Positions 1 through 8,875 of a stretch of DNA of 18,437 bases are shown piece by piece (within the stretch, counting starts at the first letter, position 1; every line of letters begins with the position of its first letter). Below the pieces are notes generated by a model. The model searched no databases. It saw only the letters and a program-made list of their open reading frames with translations, and was not told the origin of the DNA. The stretch comes from Erysipelotrichaceae bacterium (GTDB lineage Bacteria > Bacillota_I > Bacilli_A > Erysipelotrichales > Erysipelotrichaceae). Both the position numbers and the translations under genes were made by a program. The stretch is taken from assembly GCA_900759455.1 (NCBI GenBank), contig CAAEVI010000109.1, positions 1 to 18,437 of the forward strand, given 5' to 3'.

Positions 1-30
1 AGGCCTCACATTTCAGAAAAGATGTCAAGT

Positions 31-66
31 AAAAAAAGAGTGCACATCATAAAAATGTACACTCTT
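31..66 (-). terminator. Intrinsic terminator of the nrdDG operon
   Basis: Read on the minus strand, AAGAGTG pairs with CACTCTT and ACAT with ATGT, separated by one mismatch, around a 7-nt loop. The stem runs straight into a run of Ts (the A-run at 31-37 on the plus strand). It lies about 50 bp beyond the nrdG stop codon, so it fits as the end of the nrdD-nrdG transcript. Stem and T-run are seen directly; termination is inferred. Confidence 0.7.
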
Positions 67-113
67 ACTTATTTCATCTTAACTTAATGACATTGGGCAA
101 TGCCCCTTTTTGT

Positions 114-638
114 TTAATCCAGTTTTTGATTTTCGTCATCATAAGACGACAATACGACCATGCCCGACTGCAGTGATTCCTGCACGTCAATGATTCGCTG
201 ATTGCGGCTTCCTTTGAACTTCAGCCGGTAATCTTTCAGCGCAAGCACAAAACGGCCGTCCACCAGAACATCAAGCAATTCCAGCAGTTTTCGTTTTGTT
301 TCATCCTGCAGCAGCTCCTCAAATGTATAGCCGCTGTACGCCCAAAGAGACAGTCCCTTCGCCTTTGCCGCTTTGGCAATCGGAATCAGTTCTTCGCTTT
401 GTAAAAACGGTTCGCCGCCGGAAAGCGTCAGTCCGCTCTGAAGCGGCTCATTCTGGATCTGACTGATCAGGGCATCGATCGAAAACTTCGTTCCTTTCTG
501 AGGATCATGCGTCTGCGGATTATGGCAACCTTCGCAGTGATGCGGACATCCTTGTGTCCATAGCACCATTCGGATGCCGGGACCATCCACAAAGGAATCC
601 AGCTGCAGAGGTGATGCCAGACAAATCATATCAGGCAT
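114..638 (-). CDS. nrdG: Anaerobic ribonucleoside-triphosphate reductase activating protein (radical SAM)
   Basis: This is the activase of class III ribonucleotide reductase. It uses a [4Fe-4S] cluster and S-adenosylmethionine to place the glycyl radical on NrdD. The 174-residue protein has the radical-SAM CX3CX2C motif as CPHHCEGC (C31, C35, C38). It also has the family signature SFVDGPGIRMVLWTQGC just before it and the SAM-binding TLSGGEPFLQ at 71-80. The length is normal for NrdG. Its ATG overlaps the nrdD stop by 8 bp, so the pair is translationally coupled; the ribosome binding site inside nrdD is weak. A start at Met4 is also possible. Identification is secure. Confidence 0.96.
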   Translation of the reverse strand: MPDMICLASPLQLDSFVDGPGIRMVLWTQGCPHHCEGCHNPQTHDPQKGTKFSIDALISQIQNEPLQSGLTLSGGEPFLQSEELIPIAKAAKAKGLSLWAYSGYTFEELLQDETKRKLLELLDVLVDGRFVLALKDYRLKFKGSRNQRIIDVQESLQSGMVVLSSYDDENQKLD

Positions 639-2976
639 GTTTTACACGATCTCTTTCTTCCGCCTTTTTTCCATTGTTGAAACGGTCTACCGTACCTACC
701 AGATAACCGGTAATACGACGGATCTTTTCAAATTTATACTCGCTCTTGGAATCATCACGGCCGCATTTCGGACAGATATGTCCTTCGATGACACCGCTGT
801 ATCCGCAACAAGGATCACGGTCTACCGGGTGGTTGATGCTTCCGTAACCGATATTGTTTTCTTTCATGCAGCGTACGATCGCCTCAAATGCTTCCAGGTT
901 GTTGCTTGGATCGCCGTCGACCTCCACATAAGAAATATGACCACCGTTTGTCAGTTCATGATAAGGTCCTTCCAGACGGATCTTATCAAAGGCACGAATA
1001 TGATAATACACCGGGATATGGAATGAGTTTGTATAGTACTCACGGTCTGTGATGCCCGGAAGTTCTCCGAAGATCTTTTTATCGATCTTAGTGAAGCGGC
1101 CGGACAGACCTTCCGCCGGAGTGGCAATCAAAGAGAAGTTCAGATGATATTTCTCAGTAGCTTCATCCATACGCTGACGCATATGACCGACGATTTCCAG
1201 ACCGAGCTTCTGTGCATATTCGCTTTCGCCATGATGTTCACCGATCAAGGCTTTCAGACATTCCGCAAGACCGATGAAGCCCATGGTCAGCGTACCCTGT
1301 TTGACAACGTCTTCCAATGTATCTTCCCACTCCAGCTTATCGGATCCAAGCCATACGCCTTGTCCCATCAGGAAAGGGAAATTCTTTACTTTTTTCTTCG
1401 CCTGGATAGCCATACGCTCCAGCAGCTGCTCGATCACGATATCGATCTTTTCATCCAGTTCCTCATAGAATCCGTCGATATCCGCTTCACCGAGCATGAC
1501 CTGTCCATGCTTGATACCGATACGCGGAAGATTGATGGAAGTAAATGAGTTATTGCCTCGCCCTGTCGCAATTTCCGGACCGTTGACATTTCCCATGACA
1601 CGGGTACGGCAGCCCATCGTTGCGACCTCTGTTTCCGGACGGCCTTCTACATAATACTGCAGGTTGAACGGTGCATCCAAAAACTCGAAGTTCGGGAACA
1701 GACGTTTGGCACTGACACGGCATGCAATCTTGAAGAGATCATAGTTCGGATCTCCCGGATTGTAGTTAATGCCCTCTTTTACCTTGAAGATCAGGATCGG
1801 GAAGATCGGTGTCTCACCGTTTCCAAGACCTGCCTCCTGCGCCAGCATCAGTTTTTCTGATACCATGCGTCCTTCCGGAGAAGTATCGGTACCAAAGTTG
1901 ATGCTGGAGAACGGAACCTGTGCTCCGGCTCTGGAGTGCATTGTATTCAGGTTATGGACAAAGCCTTCCATTGCCTGGAATGTAAGCTTCTCTGTTTCCT
2001 TTGCTGCTTCTTTATAGGCAAAAGCATTTACCAGCTGCAGCTGACTGTCATCCAGAGCATATTTGCTGCTGAGCATCTCGTTCAATTTCGCAACAAATGC
2101 CGGATCCATACGCAGGGAAGGACGTGTATTTCCTTCCTTTTCAATTGCTTCGATTTCATCCCTGACATCGCAGTCAAGTGAAATCAGCACTTCCAATGCT
2201 TTATTGACATTATTGATATAAGAACGGCGGAAGGTTTTGGCAACTCCCTCTGCCAGATAGTAATCAAATGCCGGAATGCTCTGACCGCCATGCTGATCAT
2301 TTTGATTGCTCTGGATCGCAATGGCAGCAAGGGCCGCATAGCTGGTAATGCTCTGTGGTTCACGCAAATGACCGTGTCCTGTCGAAAAACCGCCCTGGAA
2401 CAGATGATCCAACGGGATCTGACAGCAAGTCAGCGTTCCCATGTTCATGAAATCCATATCATGAATATGAATATCACCTTCATCATGCATTTTTGCAAAT
2501 TTCGGCGTCATTAAATTAGCCTTGCAAAATTCACGGGATACGGCACTTCCGTACTGCAGCATGGTTCCCATTGCCGTATTGCCGTCGATATTGGCATTTT
2601 CACGTTTCACATCGGCATCCTTGCTGTCAGAGAACGTGATTTCTTTGATCGACTGCATCAGTCTTGTTTTCATATTACGGATACGCGTACGTTCTGCACG
2701 ATACAGAATATATGCTTCACTCGTTTTCGCATGACCGCATTCGATCAGTATCTTGACTACAGCATCCTGTATTTCTTCCACATTAGGAATTTCATCCTGA
2801 AAATGACGATTCAGATAATTTACTACCTGATCAGTCAGCTGCTCTGCCGTTGCATAATCAGCTACCTGTCCTTCGTCTTCTGCTACCTTTGATGCCGCAA
2901 GAAAAATAGCTCTGGTAATTTTTTCGGGAGCGAAGTAGATTTCTCTACCATCTCTTTTTCTGATTTTTGTAATCAT
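631..2976 (-). CDS. nrdD: Anaerobic ribonucleoside-triphosphate reductase, class III
   Basis: This enzyme reduces NTPs to dNTPs by glycyl-radical chemistry under anoxic conditions. The 781-residue product starts with an ATP-cone regulatory domain (about residues 2-95, beginning ITKIRKRDGREIYFAPEKI). The large barrel domain follows, including the GTLTCCQIPLDHLF segment that carries the active-site cysteine. Near the C-terminus are the zinc-binding cysteines (DPCCGYSG, then CPKCG) and the glycyl-radical motif RRITGYLVGT, with the radical glycine near residue 757. I chose the ATG at 2974-2976 because a near-perfect ribosome binding site (AAAGGAGGGG, 2983-2992) precedes it and the ATP cone begins there. 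An in-frame ATG 87 bp upstream has no such site. It is cotranscribed with nrdG. Confidence 0.96.
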   Translation of the reverse strand: MITKIRKRDGREIYFAPEKITRAIFLAASKVAEDEGQVADYATAEQLTDQVVNYLNRHFQDEIPNVEEIQDAVVKILIECGHAKTSEAYILYRAERTRIRNMKTRLMQSIKEITFSDSKDADVKRENANIDGNTAMGTMLQYGSAVSREFCKANLMTPKFAKMHDEGDIHIHDMDFMNMGTLTCCQIPLDHLFQGGFSTGHGHLREPQSITSYAALAAIAIQSNQNDQHGGQSIPAFDYYLAEGVAKTFRRSYINNVNKALEVLISLDCDVRDEIEAIEKEGNTRPSLRMDPAFVAKLNEMLSSKYALDDSQLQLVNAFAYKEAAKETEKLTFQAMEGFVHNLNTMHSRAGAQVPFSSINFGTDTSPEGRMVSEKLMLAQEAGLGNGETPIFPILIFKVKEGINYNPGDPNYDLFKIACRVSAKRLFPNFEFLDAPFNLQYYVEGRPETEVATMGCRTRVMGNVNGPEIATGRGNNSFTSINLPRIGIKHGQVMLGEADIDGFYEELDEKIDIVIEQLLERMAIQAKKKVKNFPFLMGQGVWLGSDKLEWEDTLEDVVKQGTLTMGFIGLAECLKALIGEHHGESEYAQKLGLEIVGHMRQRMDEATEKYHLNFSLIATPAEGLSGRFTKIDKKIFGELPGITDREYYTNSFHIPVYYHIRAFDKIRLEGPYHELTNGGHISYVEVDGDPSNNLEAFEAIVRCMKENNIGYGSINHPVDRDPCCGYSGVIEGHICPKCGRDDSKSEYKFEKIRRITGYLVGTVDRFNNGKKAEERDRVKHA

Positions 2977-3151
2977 GAAGAACCCCTCCTTTAATTTGGC
3001 CGCATGAAAAAATATAAGACTCCAACGATATGCCAAGTCTCGCTTCTTCCCATATTCATTCATATATTAAGATAACTCTCTGGCACGCCTTCATTAATCT
3101 CACGACTGACTCTTGCGAAGCCTTATCTTTAACGACACTGTGAACATTATA
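2977..3151 (-). promoter_or_regulatory. nrdD leader with candidate promoter
   Basis: The 360 bp between nrdD and the kinase gene on its right contain no convincing gene. On the minus strand a perfect -10 hexamer TATAAT lies at 3146-3151, but no good -35 is found 16-18 bp away. If used, it gives a leader of roughly 160 nt. Within that leader AAGATAA (complement of 3121-3127 region) can pair with TTATCTT about 50 nt later (3066-3072 region), closing a possible structured domain. I recognise no riboswitch class and no clear NrdR box. A further hairpin, TGCC/GGCA with a T-run/A-run arm, lies upstream at 3182-3211. Confidence 0.35.
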
Positions 3152-3287
3152 CAACAGAATCCTATAATTTGACCTTGAAAATGCCTTACATTTTTTTTGA
3201 AAAAAAAGGCACTTTCTCTATTCGTATCCTTTATCGGCAAATGTAATTTTTTCGGTGCATTTAAGGAACATTTCAGTCCCCCTCAAT

Positions 3288-3322
3288 AAAAAAGACTTCT
3301 CTTCCGTTACAGGAGAAAAGTC
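3288..3322 (-). terminator. Intrinsic terminator after the first two-component operon
   Basis: On the minus strand GACTT pairs with AAGTC at the base (3294-3298 with 3318-3322). A second helical block with one G-T pair sits above a single mismatch, and six Ts follow (A-run 3288-3293 on plus). It lies 15 bp beyond the kinase stop codon, where the response regulator/kinase transcript should end. Confidence 0.8.
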
Positions 3323-3336
3323 CATGTGACATATTT

Positions 3337-4794
3337 TTATTCAGGGGCATTCTTTGCTTGATCTTCCTGATGAATCTGAATCGAGAACCAGAAAGTGCTT
3401 CCTTTTCCTTCTTCGCTTTCGACTCCGTATTGTGCGTGATGCAACTCAAGAATACCCTTTACGATGCTCAGTCCGATACCGGAGCCGAGCTTTGCTCTAA
3501 CATGCGCTGTATTTGCCCGATAATAACGATCCCATACATACGGAAGCATGTCTTTTTTGATTCCTTTTCCGAAATCCTGAACGGCAAAATGATAGATGCC
3601 GTCTTTGACTTCCTGATGAATAATGATCTCTTTACGATCCTCGCTGTAGTTGACGGCATTCGTGATCAGGTTATAAATGACCTGAGTAAGTTTCACCTCG
3701 TCACCATCCACCAGAACAGGTCCAATCTGATCCATTTTGATCGTAAAATCACGTTTCAGCATCTTTTCAATACGATTACAGATTTGTTTCGTCTTGCTTA
3801 CGATATCGAACGTAGAGATTTCCAATGACTGAACACCTGACTGCAGCTTGCTGACATCAAGAATCTCATTGACCAAAGTTGTCAGGCGATTCGCCTCATC
3901 AATGATGACCTGTACATTCTCGGCATTGTTTTCACCCGGAATATCCCTCATCATTTCTCCATAGCCGCTGATCATTGTAAGCGGCGTACGCAGGTCATGA
4001 CTCATGTTGGCAATCAGTTCCTTGCGCAGTCCTTCTACCTTTTTCAGTTCTCTTGCCGCATAATTCAAAGTTTCATTCAGTTCATGAATTTCCACATATT
4101 CATGATTATCAAAATGCACATCATAATTGCCCAGTGCCAGCTCTCGCGCCTGCTCATTCGTCGTACGAATCGGACGGGCGATCCGTCTGGAAAAATAGTA
4201 TGCCAAAGCCACTGCCATCGCAATAACAACCAGAGCGATCACGAGAAATTGAACCTGGAGCGTTGAAACAGTCGACTGTACCGGCGACAACCTCGTATTG
4301 ACGAAAAAGATATACTGATTGCCATCCGTCGAATTGATGATCGATGCCGTGGTCATATTTTTGACCTCATCACCCTCAATGTCATTTTTATTATTCATGA
4401 TGATCGTTGCTGTTCCATTAGTAGAGGCCTTCGCCTTCAAATACAGCTCCTCATAGCGATCAAGCAGCAGCGGCTGATTCGGACATGCTCTGAAGTTACC
4501 CGCAATTGCCGCAATGTAATACGGTTCATCACTGTTTCCGATCCCATAGGTATAAACACAGAAATCCTGCGAGCTTGCGATTTCCTGTATTTCATCATAG
4601 TCATAGCCCTGCTGAAGACTTGCCTTTATCTGTTCTGTCGCCTTTGTCACTCCCTGTTCCTTAATAAACATATAGAAATCTTTCAGGAACACGACCTGTG
4701 CCAGATAAAAAATACACAGGATCACAAAAATAAAGCCTAATAAATAAAATAATACTTTCTGCTGAATCTTAAAATTATGAATCTTTCTTTTCAA
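3337..4794 (-). CDS. Membrane sensor histidine kinase (HAMP-HisKA-HATPase)
   Basis: A 485-residue two-component kinase of the standard membrane type. Residues 13-36 form TM1 and about 37-181 an extracytoplasmic sensor domain with two cysteines (C79, C104) that could form a disulfide. Residues 182-201 are TM2, followed by HAMP (about 202-254). The HisKA phosphoacceptor is H266 in SHDLRTPL. The ATPase domain shows an N box at NLITNAVNYS (375-384), DFGKGI (407-412) and GSGIGLSIV (437-445). Every catalytic motif looks intact. The start is a TTG (4792-4794), with AGGA 7 nt upstream and no ATG nearby that would keep TM1. It overlaps its response regulator by 20 bp, so they are coupled. The signal sensed cannot be told from sequence. 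Confidence 0.93.
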   Translation of the reverse strand: MKRKIHNFKIQQKVLFYLLGFIFVILCIFYLAQVVFLKDFYMFIKEQGVTKATEQIKASLQQGYDYDEIQEIASSQDFCVYTYGIGNSDEPYYIAAIAGNFRACPNQPLLLDRYEELYLKAKASTNGTATIIMNNKNDIEGDEVKNMTTASIINSTDGNQYIFFVNTRLSPVQSTVSTLQVQFLVIALVVIAMAVALAYYFSRRIARPIRTTNEQARELALGNYDVHFDNHEYVEIHELNETLNYAARELKKVEGLRKELIANMSHDLRTPLTMISGYGEMMRDIPGENNAENVQVIIDEANRLTTLVNEILDVSKLQSGVQSLEISTFDIVSKTKQICNRIEKMLKRDFTIKMDQIGPVLVDGDEVKLTQVIYNLITNAVNYSEDRKEIIIHQEVKDGIYHFAVQDFGKGIKKDMLPYVWDRYYRANTAHVRAKLGSGIGLSIVKGILELHHAQYGVESEEGKGSTFWFSIQIHQEDQAKNAPE

Positions 4795-5455
4795 AACGAT
4801 ATCCTACACCACGCAGCGTAACGATCATTGTACTGTATTCTCCCATGCTTTTACGTAGCAGTTTGATATGTGTATCAAGGGTACGGTCATCTCCGTAAAA
4901 GTCATAACCCCATACATCACGAATCAGCTGTTCCCGCGTCAGTGCAATCCCTTCATTTTCAATCATATAAAACAGCAGAGTGTATTCTTTCGGTGACATT
5001 TCGACTTCCTGTCCGTTAATAAAGACTTTACGTGCCGTTAAATCAACTTTGAAATCCTTATATTCAAAAATATTTTTCTTGGACTTGTTTCCTCCATGAT
5101 AACGCTTTAAGATCGCAGCTACACGCATCATCAGTTCGCGGCAGGAAAAAGGCTTTACGACATAATCATCTACTCCCACTTCAAAGCCATGAATGCGATC
5201 ATATTCCTCCCCGCGTGCCGAAAGCATGATGACCGGAACATCGCTAAACTCATGGATCTTTCTCACTGCACTAAAACCATCCAGGTTCGGCATCATGATA
5301 TCCATAATGATACAGTCATAGTTCATTTCCTCACACTTCTGAACAGCATCCATACCGTCTACCGCTTCATAAACCTCATAACCTTCAAATTCTGCAAATT
5401 TGCGAATCATCTTGCGAATATTAATTTCATCATCTACAACCAAAAGCTTTACCAT
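4775..5455 (-). CDS. OmpR/PhoB-family response regulator
   Basis: A 226-residue transcription factor with an N-terminal receiver domain. The acidic pair is D8/D9, the phosphoacceptor D52 (IIMDIMMPNLDGF), the switch residue S79 and the invariant K101 (DDYVVKPF). A C-terminal winged-helix domain follows, ending in the typical TLRGVGYRFE. The ATG follows TAGGTGG with good spacing. It is the first gene of a two-gene operon with the overlapping kinase at 3337-4794, its obvious partner. The target genes are not evident here. Its GC content matches the chromosomal genes and not the AT-rich cassette beginning about 100 bp upstream. Confidence 0.94.
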   Translation of the reverse strand: MVKLLVVDDEINIRKMIRKFAEFEGYEVYEAVDGMDAVQKCEEMNYDCIIMDIMMPNLDGFSAVRKIHEFSDVPVIMLSARGEEYDRIHGFEVGVDDYVVKPFSCRELMMRVAAILKRYHGGNKSKKNIFEYKDFKVDLTARKVFINGQEVEMSPKEYTLLFYMIENEGIALTREQLIRDVWGYDFYGDDRTLDTHIKLLRKSMGEYSTMIVTLRGVGYRFEKKDS

Positions 5456-5552
5456 TTAACCACCTACTTACCCTTTAATGGTCATATTATACCCTATTTT
5501 TAAAACCAGACGTGTGATTGTTTTGTGAAGATTTTTGCATTAAATTTTAATT
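5456..5552 (-). promoter_or_regulatory. Promoter region of the first response regulator
   Basis: This gap holds a perfect TATAAT on the minus strand (5486-5491) about 30 bp from the response regulator start, without a recognisable -35. The strong ribosome binding site TAGGTGG lies next to the start codon. The cassette permease ends at 5553. The only inverted repeat behind it is an AT-only one near 5540, which I do not call a terminator, so read-through from the cassette into this operon is possible. Confidence 0.35.
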
Positions 5553-7043
5553 TTAAAGATATTCATCAATAATAGATATTTTTTTATTTTTATGAGAAAC
5601 AGACATATATAAAATAATTATTCTTAATATCATAAAAATAATTATTATAAATAAACCTAATAATCTGCATAAATTTTTATCATTATTATGTAATAAATCT
5701 TTATTTTTTATTTCAAATATAAAATAAAAAAAGATTAATTCCAAAATTATTCTCATGATAAATTTACTCCTAACACTACAGAATTTTATATTTTTAATAC
5801 CAAAATAATAATCATTCATAACAAGGAGTAATTTATTTTTTTCTAATTGATATTCTATATAATAAACTTCAAAAAAACAAATTAATATATTAATTAATAT
5901 TGCTGTAAAAAATGCAAATATGGAACTAACAAAAATATTTAATTTTATATCAACTATTTCCTGTATTTCTTTTGTAATATAATAAAAAGGATTTTCTTCT
6001 TGATAAAATGAGTATTTTAATTTTCCTGTATCTTCAAATAAATTAGTTGAATTCTCAAATAAAACATTTGATTCTTGTTTTTTATCCAAGACGTTTATTT
6101 TTGATAAATAATGCATTCTATATATAAGATCATCAATATAGTAATAATAAGATAAAGACAAAAAAGTTATTATCAAAAGTAACAAAATATATTTAATTTT
6201 TCTCACTCTCTTTATATGACTATAAAAAATACTATGTACCCTATAATTATACAGATATTTTCTGAGTAAAATAGTAATAATTAATAATATGATTAATGCA
6301 ATCCACATTTGAATAAAGCTATCATAAAACGCTTCTATATAATTCTGACTATAATTTAGATTATCCCGATAATAAATTGTATTTATCTTTATATCATGTA
6401 TTACATTACTTGAAGCTTGAACATATAAGTTTATTTCTGAATCTTTAGAATCAAAAACAAAACAATTAATATATTTAACATCCCAATTTACCATTTTCCA
6501 TTTTCTTGAATAATTACTTACAATTCCACTTATTCTATACCCTCGCAGTGATTTAATCTTTGAATCGAATGGAATAATATCTCCTACTTTATTAACTTCT
6601 AACAGATCTAAATACTCTTCTTCAATTGCAGCCTCTCCTTTTTTTTGAGGCATATTTCCGCTTAACAACTTCACATTTCCAATTTTAAAGAAAGAATTAT
6701 CACAAGAGCCAATGACTATACGGGTATCTCCTTGGAGATATACTTTTTCATATATTTTTTGAGCTGAATAATTAACAATAAAAGCATGCTCATCAAAATA
6801 ATGAACTATATTCTCATCAACATTTAAAAATACAGTATCCCAAGAGCCAAACAGTTGTTCTTTAATATTTTTTTGTTTGTAGTTAAACCACAAGCTTACA
6901 ATAGTTATTAAGATTATTGATAGTATAATGAAAATAAAAATTATATTAAATAATTGATTTAGTTTTCTTGTATCTGAAAACAATAACATAAATTGTCTTT
7001 TTCTAGCCCTATTCGTTTTGTGCATCTTTTTGAACCGTCCCAT
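5553..7043 (-). CDS. ABC transporter permease, FtsX/MacB-like
   Basis: A 496-residue membrane protein, probably the permease partner of the ATPase encoded just upstream. I see TM1 (33-53) and an extracytoplasmic domain (about 55-242) with MacB-periplasmic-core-like features (KKGEAAIEEEYLDLLEVNKVGDIIPF). TM2 (243-264) and TM3 (284-302) follow, then a second outside loop of about 65 residues, TM4 (370-393), TM5 (428-445) and TM6 (460-481). Classical MacB-type permeases have four TMs, so this is longer and divergent. The start is uncertain. The ATG at 7043 overlaps the ATPase by 35 bp and has only a weak ribosome binding site; Met7 and Met19 are alternatives. Likely role is export, or defence against a membrane-active peptide (inference). 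Confidence 0.75.
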   Translation of the reverse strand: MGRFKKMHKTNRARKRQFMLLFSDTRKLNQLFNIIFIFIILSIILITIVSLWFNYKQKNIKEQLFGSWDTVFLNVDENIVHYFDEHAFIVNYSAQKIYEKVYLQGDTRIVIGSCDNSFFKIGNVKLLSGNMPQKKGEAAIEEEYLDLLEVNKVGDIIPFDSKIKSLRGYRISGIVSNYSRKWKMVNWDVKYINCFVFDSKDSEINLYVQASSNVIHDIKINTIYYRDNLNYSQNYIEAFYDSFIQMWIALIILLIITILLRKYLYNYRVHSIFYSHIKRVRKIKYILLLLIITFLSLSYYYYIDDLIYRMHYLSKINVLDKKQESNVLFENSTNLFEDTGKLKYSFYQEENPFYYITKEIQEIVDIKLNIFVSSIFAFFTAILINILICFFEVYYIEYQLEKNKLLLVMNDYYFGIKNIKFCSVRSKFIMRIILELIFFYFIFEIKNKDLLHNNDKNLCRLLGLFIIIIFMILRIIILYMSVSHKNKKISIIDEYL

Positions 7044-7680
7044 CTTTTAATACAATTAATCGATCTGCATTTTTTGCTACGGCATAATCGTGTGTTGCTA
7101 TTATCAAGGTAAGACTAAACATTTTTTTCAATTTTACAAATAATTTCATCACTTGCTCTGTATTATGGGAATCTAAATTACCTGTAGGTTCATCTGCCAA
7201 AACTAATTCCGGTTTATTAATCAATGCACGTGCAATAGCTACTCTTTGTTTTTCACCACCTGATAATGTATTAACTAATCTATTTTTTAAATGTGTAATT
7301 TCTAATTCACTAAGGAGTAACTCTAAATAGTAATCATCTATTTTTTCATGATCTAAATCGATCGGAAATAGTATATTATCTATAACTGAAAATTTTGGAA
7401 TTAATTTAAAATCCTGAAAAACATAACCAATATTTAGTCTTCGAAAGTTAACAAAATCTCTCTTCTTCATTTTATAAATATTTTTACCGTTTATAATAAC
7501 TTCCCCTTCATCTGGAACTAACAATCCATCCAATATATGAAGTAAGGTACTTTTCCCTGATCCACTTTTACCTAATATTGCAACAAATTCATTTACATAT
7601 ACATTTATAGAAATTCCTTGAAGAGCTACTGTAAGATCATAGTTCTTTTTTATATTTTTAACATTTAGAATTGTTCGCAT
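7009..7680 (-). CDS. ABC transporter ATP-binding protein, MacB/LolD type
   Basis: A 223-residue ATPase with all motifs intact: Walker A GKSGSGKST (37-45), Q-loop Q89, signature LSGGEKQR (139-146), Walker B LVLADEP (159-165) followed by TGNLD, and the H-loop histidine H197 (ATHD). The ADEPTGNLD sequence and the length place it with the MacB/LolD/FtsE group that pairs with FtsX-type permeases. This agrees with the permease gene overlapping its 3' end. The ATG follows GGAGGAGTAAT, an excellent ribosome binding site. The kinase gene ends 1 bp before it, so it is cotranscribed with the two-component genes. AT-rich codon use matches the permease. Confidence 0.93.
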   Translation of the reverse strand: MRTILNVKNIKKNYDLTVALQGISINVYVNEFVAILGKSGSGKSTLLHILDGLLVPDEGEVIINGKNIYKMKKRDFVNFRRLNIGYVFQDFKLIPKFSVIDNILFPIDLDHEKIDDYYLELLLSELEITHLKNRLVNTLSGGEKQRVAIARALINKPELVLADEPTGNLDSHNTEQVMKLFVKLKKMFSLTLIIATHDYAVAKNADRLIVLKDGTVQKDAQNE

Positions 7681-7681
7681 A

Positions 7682-8875
7682 TTACTCCTCCAATTTCATT
7701 TTTATCTTTTGTGGTCTATTAGGAAGTTTGATAACAAATCGTAATCCAAATATAGGGCTATGTTGAACATTTATTTCTCCTAAGTGTGTTTCAACAATTT
7801 GTCTACATAAATGAAGTCCTATGCCAATTCCATGTTGAGAAGACTCGAAACGTTCAAAATTTATATTTTCTATACTAGTATAAGGTTTTCTATTATCATC
7901 AATATATATCATCGTCAATTCATTACATGTTTTTGAAGTAATAATAATCTTATTATCTTCACCTGCATTTTCGATAAAATTTTTAACAATATTTTTAATA
8001 GCTTCTTTTATCCAAACTTCATCCGCATAGATAATTGAGTCATCACATTTGTTAACTAAAATAATATGATAATAGTCTGCATATATTTTTAAAGAATAAA
8101 ATACTTCTTCTATCATATCAAACAATTCTATTTGTTCAAAATGATATTTTACTCTTCCTGTATCTAATTTAGAAGTTCTTAAATAGATATATGCTAAATC
8201 TGAAGCCTTTTCAATTGCATAGTTCATATTATCTAAATAATTCTTATCTATTTTTCCTTCACTATATAAATACTCAATTAGAATCTTTATAGTATTTAAT
8301 GGAGTATTTATTTGATGAATAATATTTTGATGTAAATTTATCATTCGATTTAATTCATTTTTATTTAAAATACTCATATCATGTACTTTTTGTTCCAATC
8401 TATCCAACAAATAATTGCATTCTTTATAATTATCATTACGAGAGATTTTTGTTCCAAACAAAAAATGCTCTACTTCTATTTTTAAATAATCTAACTCACT
8501 TTCAATGCTTTTTGTTTTCTTCTTTATATATCTATTATATATATAAAATGCTAAAATCATTATTATTAAATATCCAATGCTAATATTAATTGTAAAAAAA
8601 TCAAAAAATAAAAAGTATTTTCCAGAAAATTGATATCCATTTTTCATCAAAACATATTTTCCATTTTCAATATATAACGACCCATTAAAAAAATTACTAA
8701 GAGCTTTTTGCTGTATCTCTTGATTTACGTCCTTTAAAACTCCTATTATGGCAAGTGTTCTTTGATAATAATGAATTTGCATACAAGTAATATAAAAAAG
8801 CAGTGAAAACACTATGACCAATGTTATCACTGCTCCATGCTTTAGTCTGTGCAAAGAATGACATCCAGTTTCCAT
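7682..8875 (-). CDS. Sensor histidine kinase with unusual catalytic motifs
   Basis: A 397-residue two-TM kinase with TM1 (14-33), a short outside loop (about 34-86) and TM2 (about 87-114). A coiled linker leads to the phosphoacceptor H187 in IIHQINTPL. An N box is visible (NIVKNFIENAGED, N295/N299), as is the glycine-rich GIGIGLHLCRQIV (349-361). Two things depart from the norm: the acidic residue usually following the histidine is Gln, and the DxGxG box is replaced by IDDNRKP (325-331). The start ATG has GAGGAG 10 nt upstream and overlaps the response regulator by 34 bp. The gene is clearly AT-richer than the regulator. It most likely signals to that regulator in response to a peptide or envelope cue (inference). 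Confidence 0.85.
   Translation of the reverse strand: METGCHSLHRLKHGAVITLVIVFSLLFYITCMQIHYYQRTLAIIGVLKDVNQEIQQKALSNFFNGSLYIENGKYVLMKNGYQFSGKYFLFFDFFTINISIGYLIIMILAFYIYNRYIKKKTKSIESELDYLKIEVEHFLFGTKISRNDNYKECNYLLDRLEQKVHDMSILNKNELNRMINLHQNIIHQINTPLNTIKILIEYLYSEGKIDKNYLDNMNYAIEKASDLAYIYLRTSKLDTGRVKYHFEQIELFDMIEEVFYSLKIYADYYHIILVNKCDDSIIYADEVWIKEAIKNIVKNFIENAGEDNKIIITSKTCNELTMIYIDDNRKPYTSIENINFERFESSQHGIGIGLHLCRQIVETHLGEINVQHSPIFGLRFVIKLPNRPQKIKMKLEE

Noticed and set aside
95..113. GGGC-AAT-GCCC followed by CTTTTTG on the plus strand, a possible rightward terminator.
   Set aside because: Only four pairs and a 3-nt loop, and no plus-strand gene is known to its left; the minus-strand terminator at 31-66 explains the region better.
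3358..3828. Long plus-strand ORF opposite the sensor kinase, and similar long antisense ORFs opposite nrdD, pheA and aroC.
   Set aside because: They are complementary-frame shadows of well-identified genes, with no ribosome binding site or family features.
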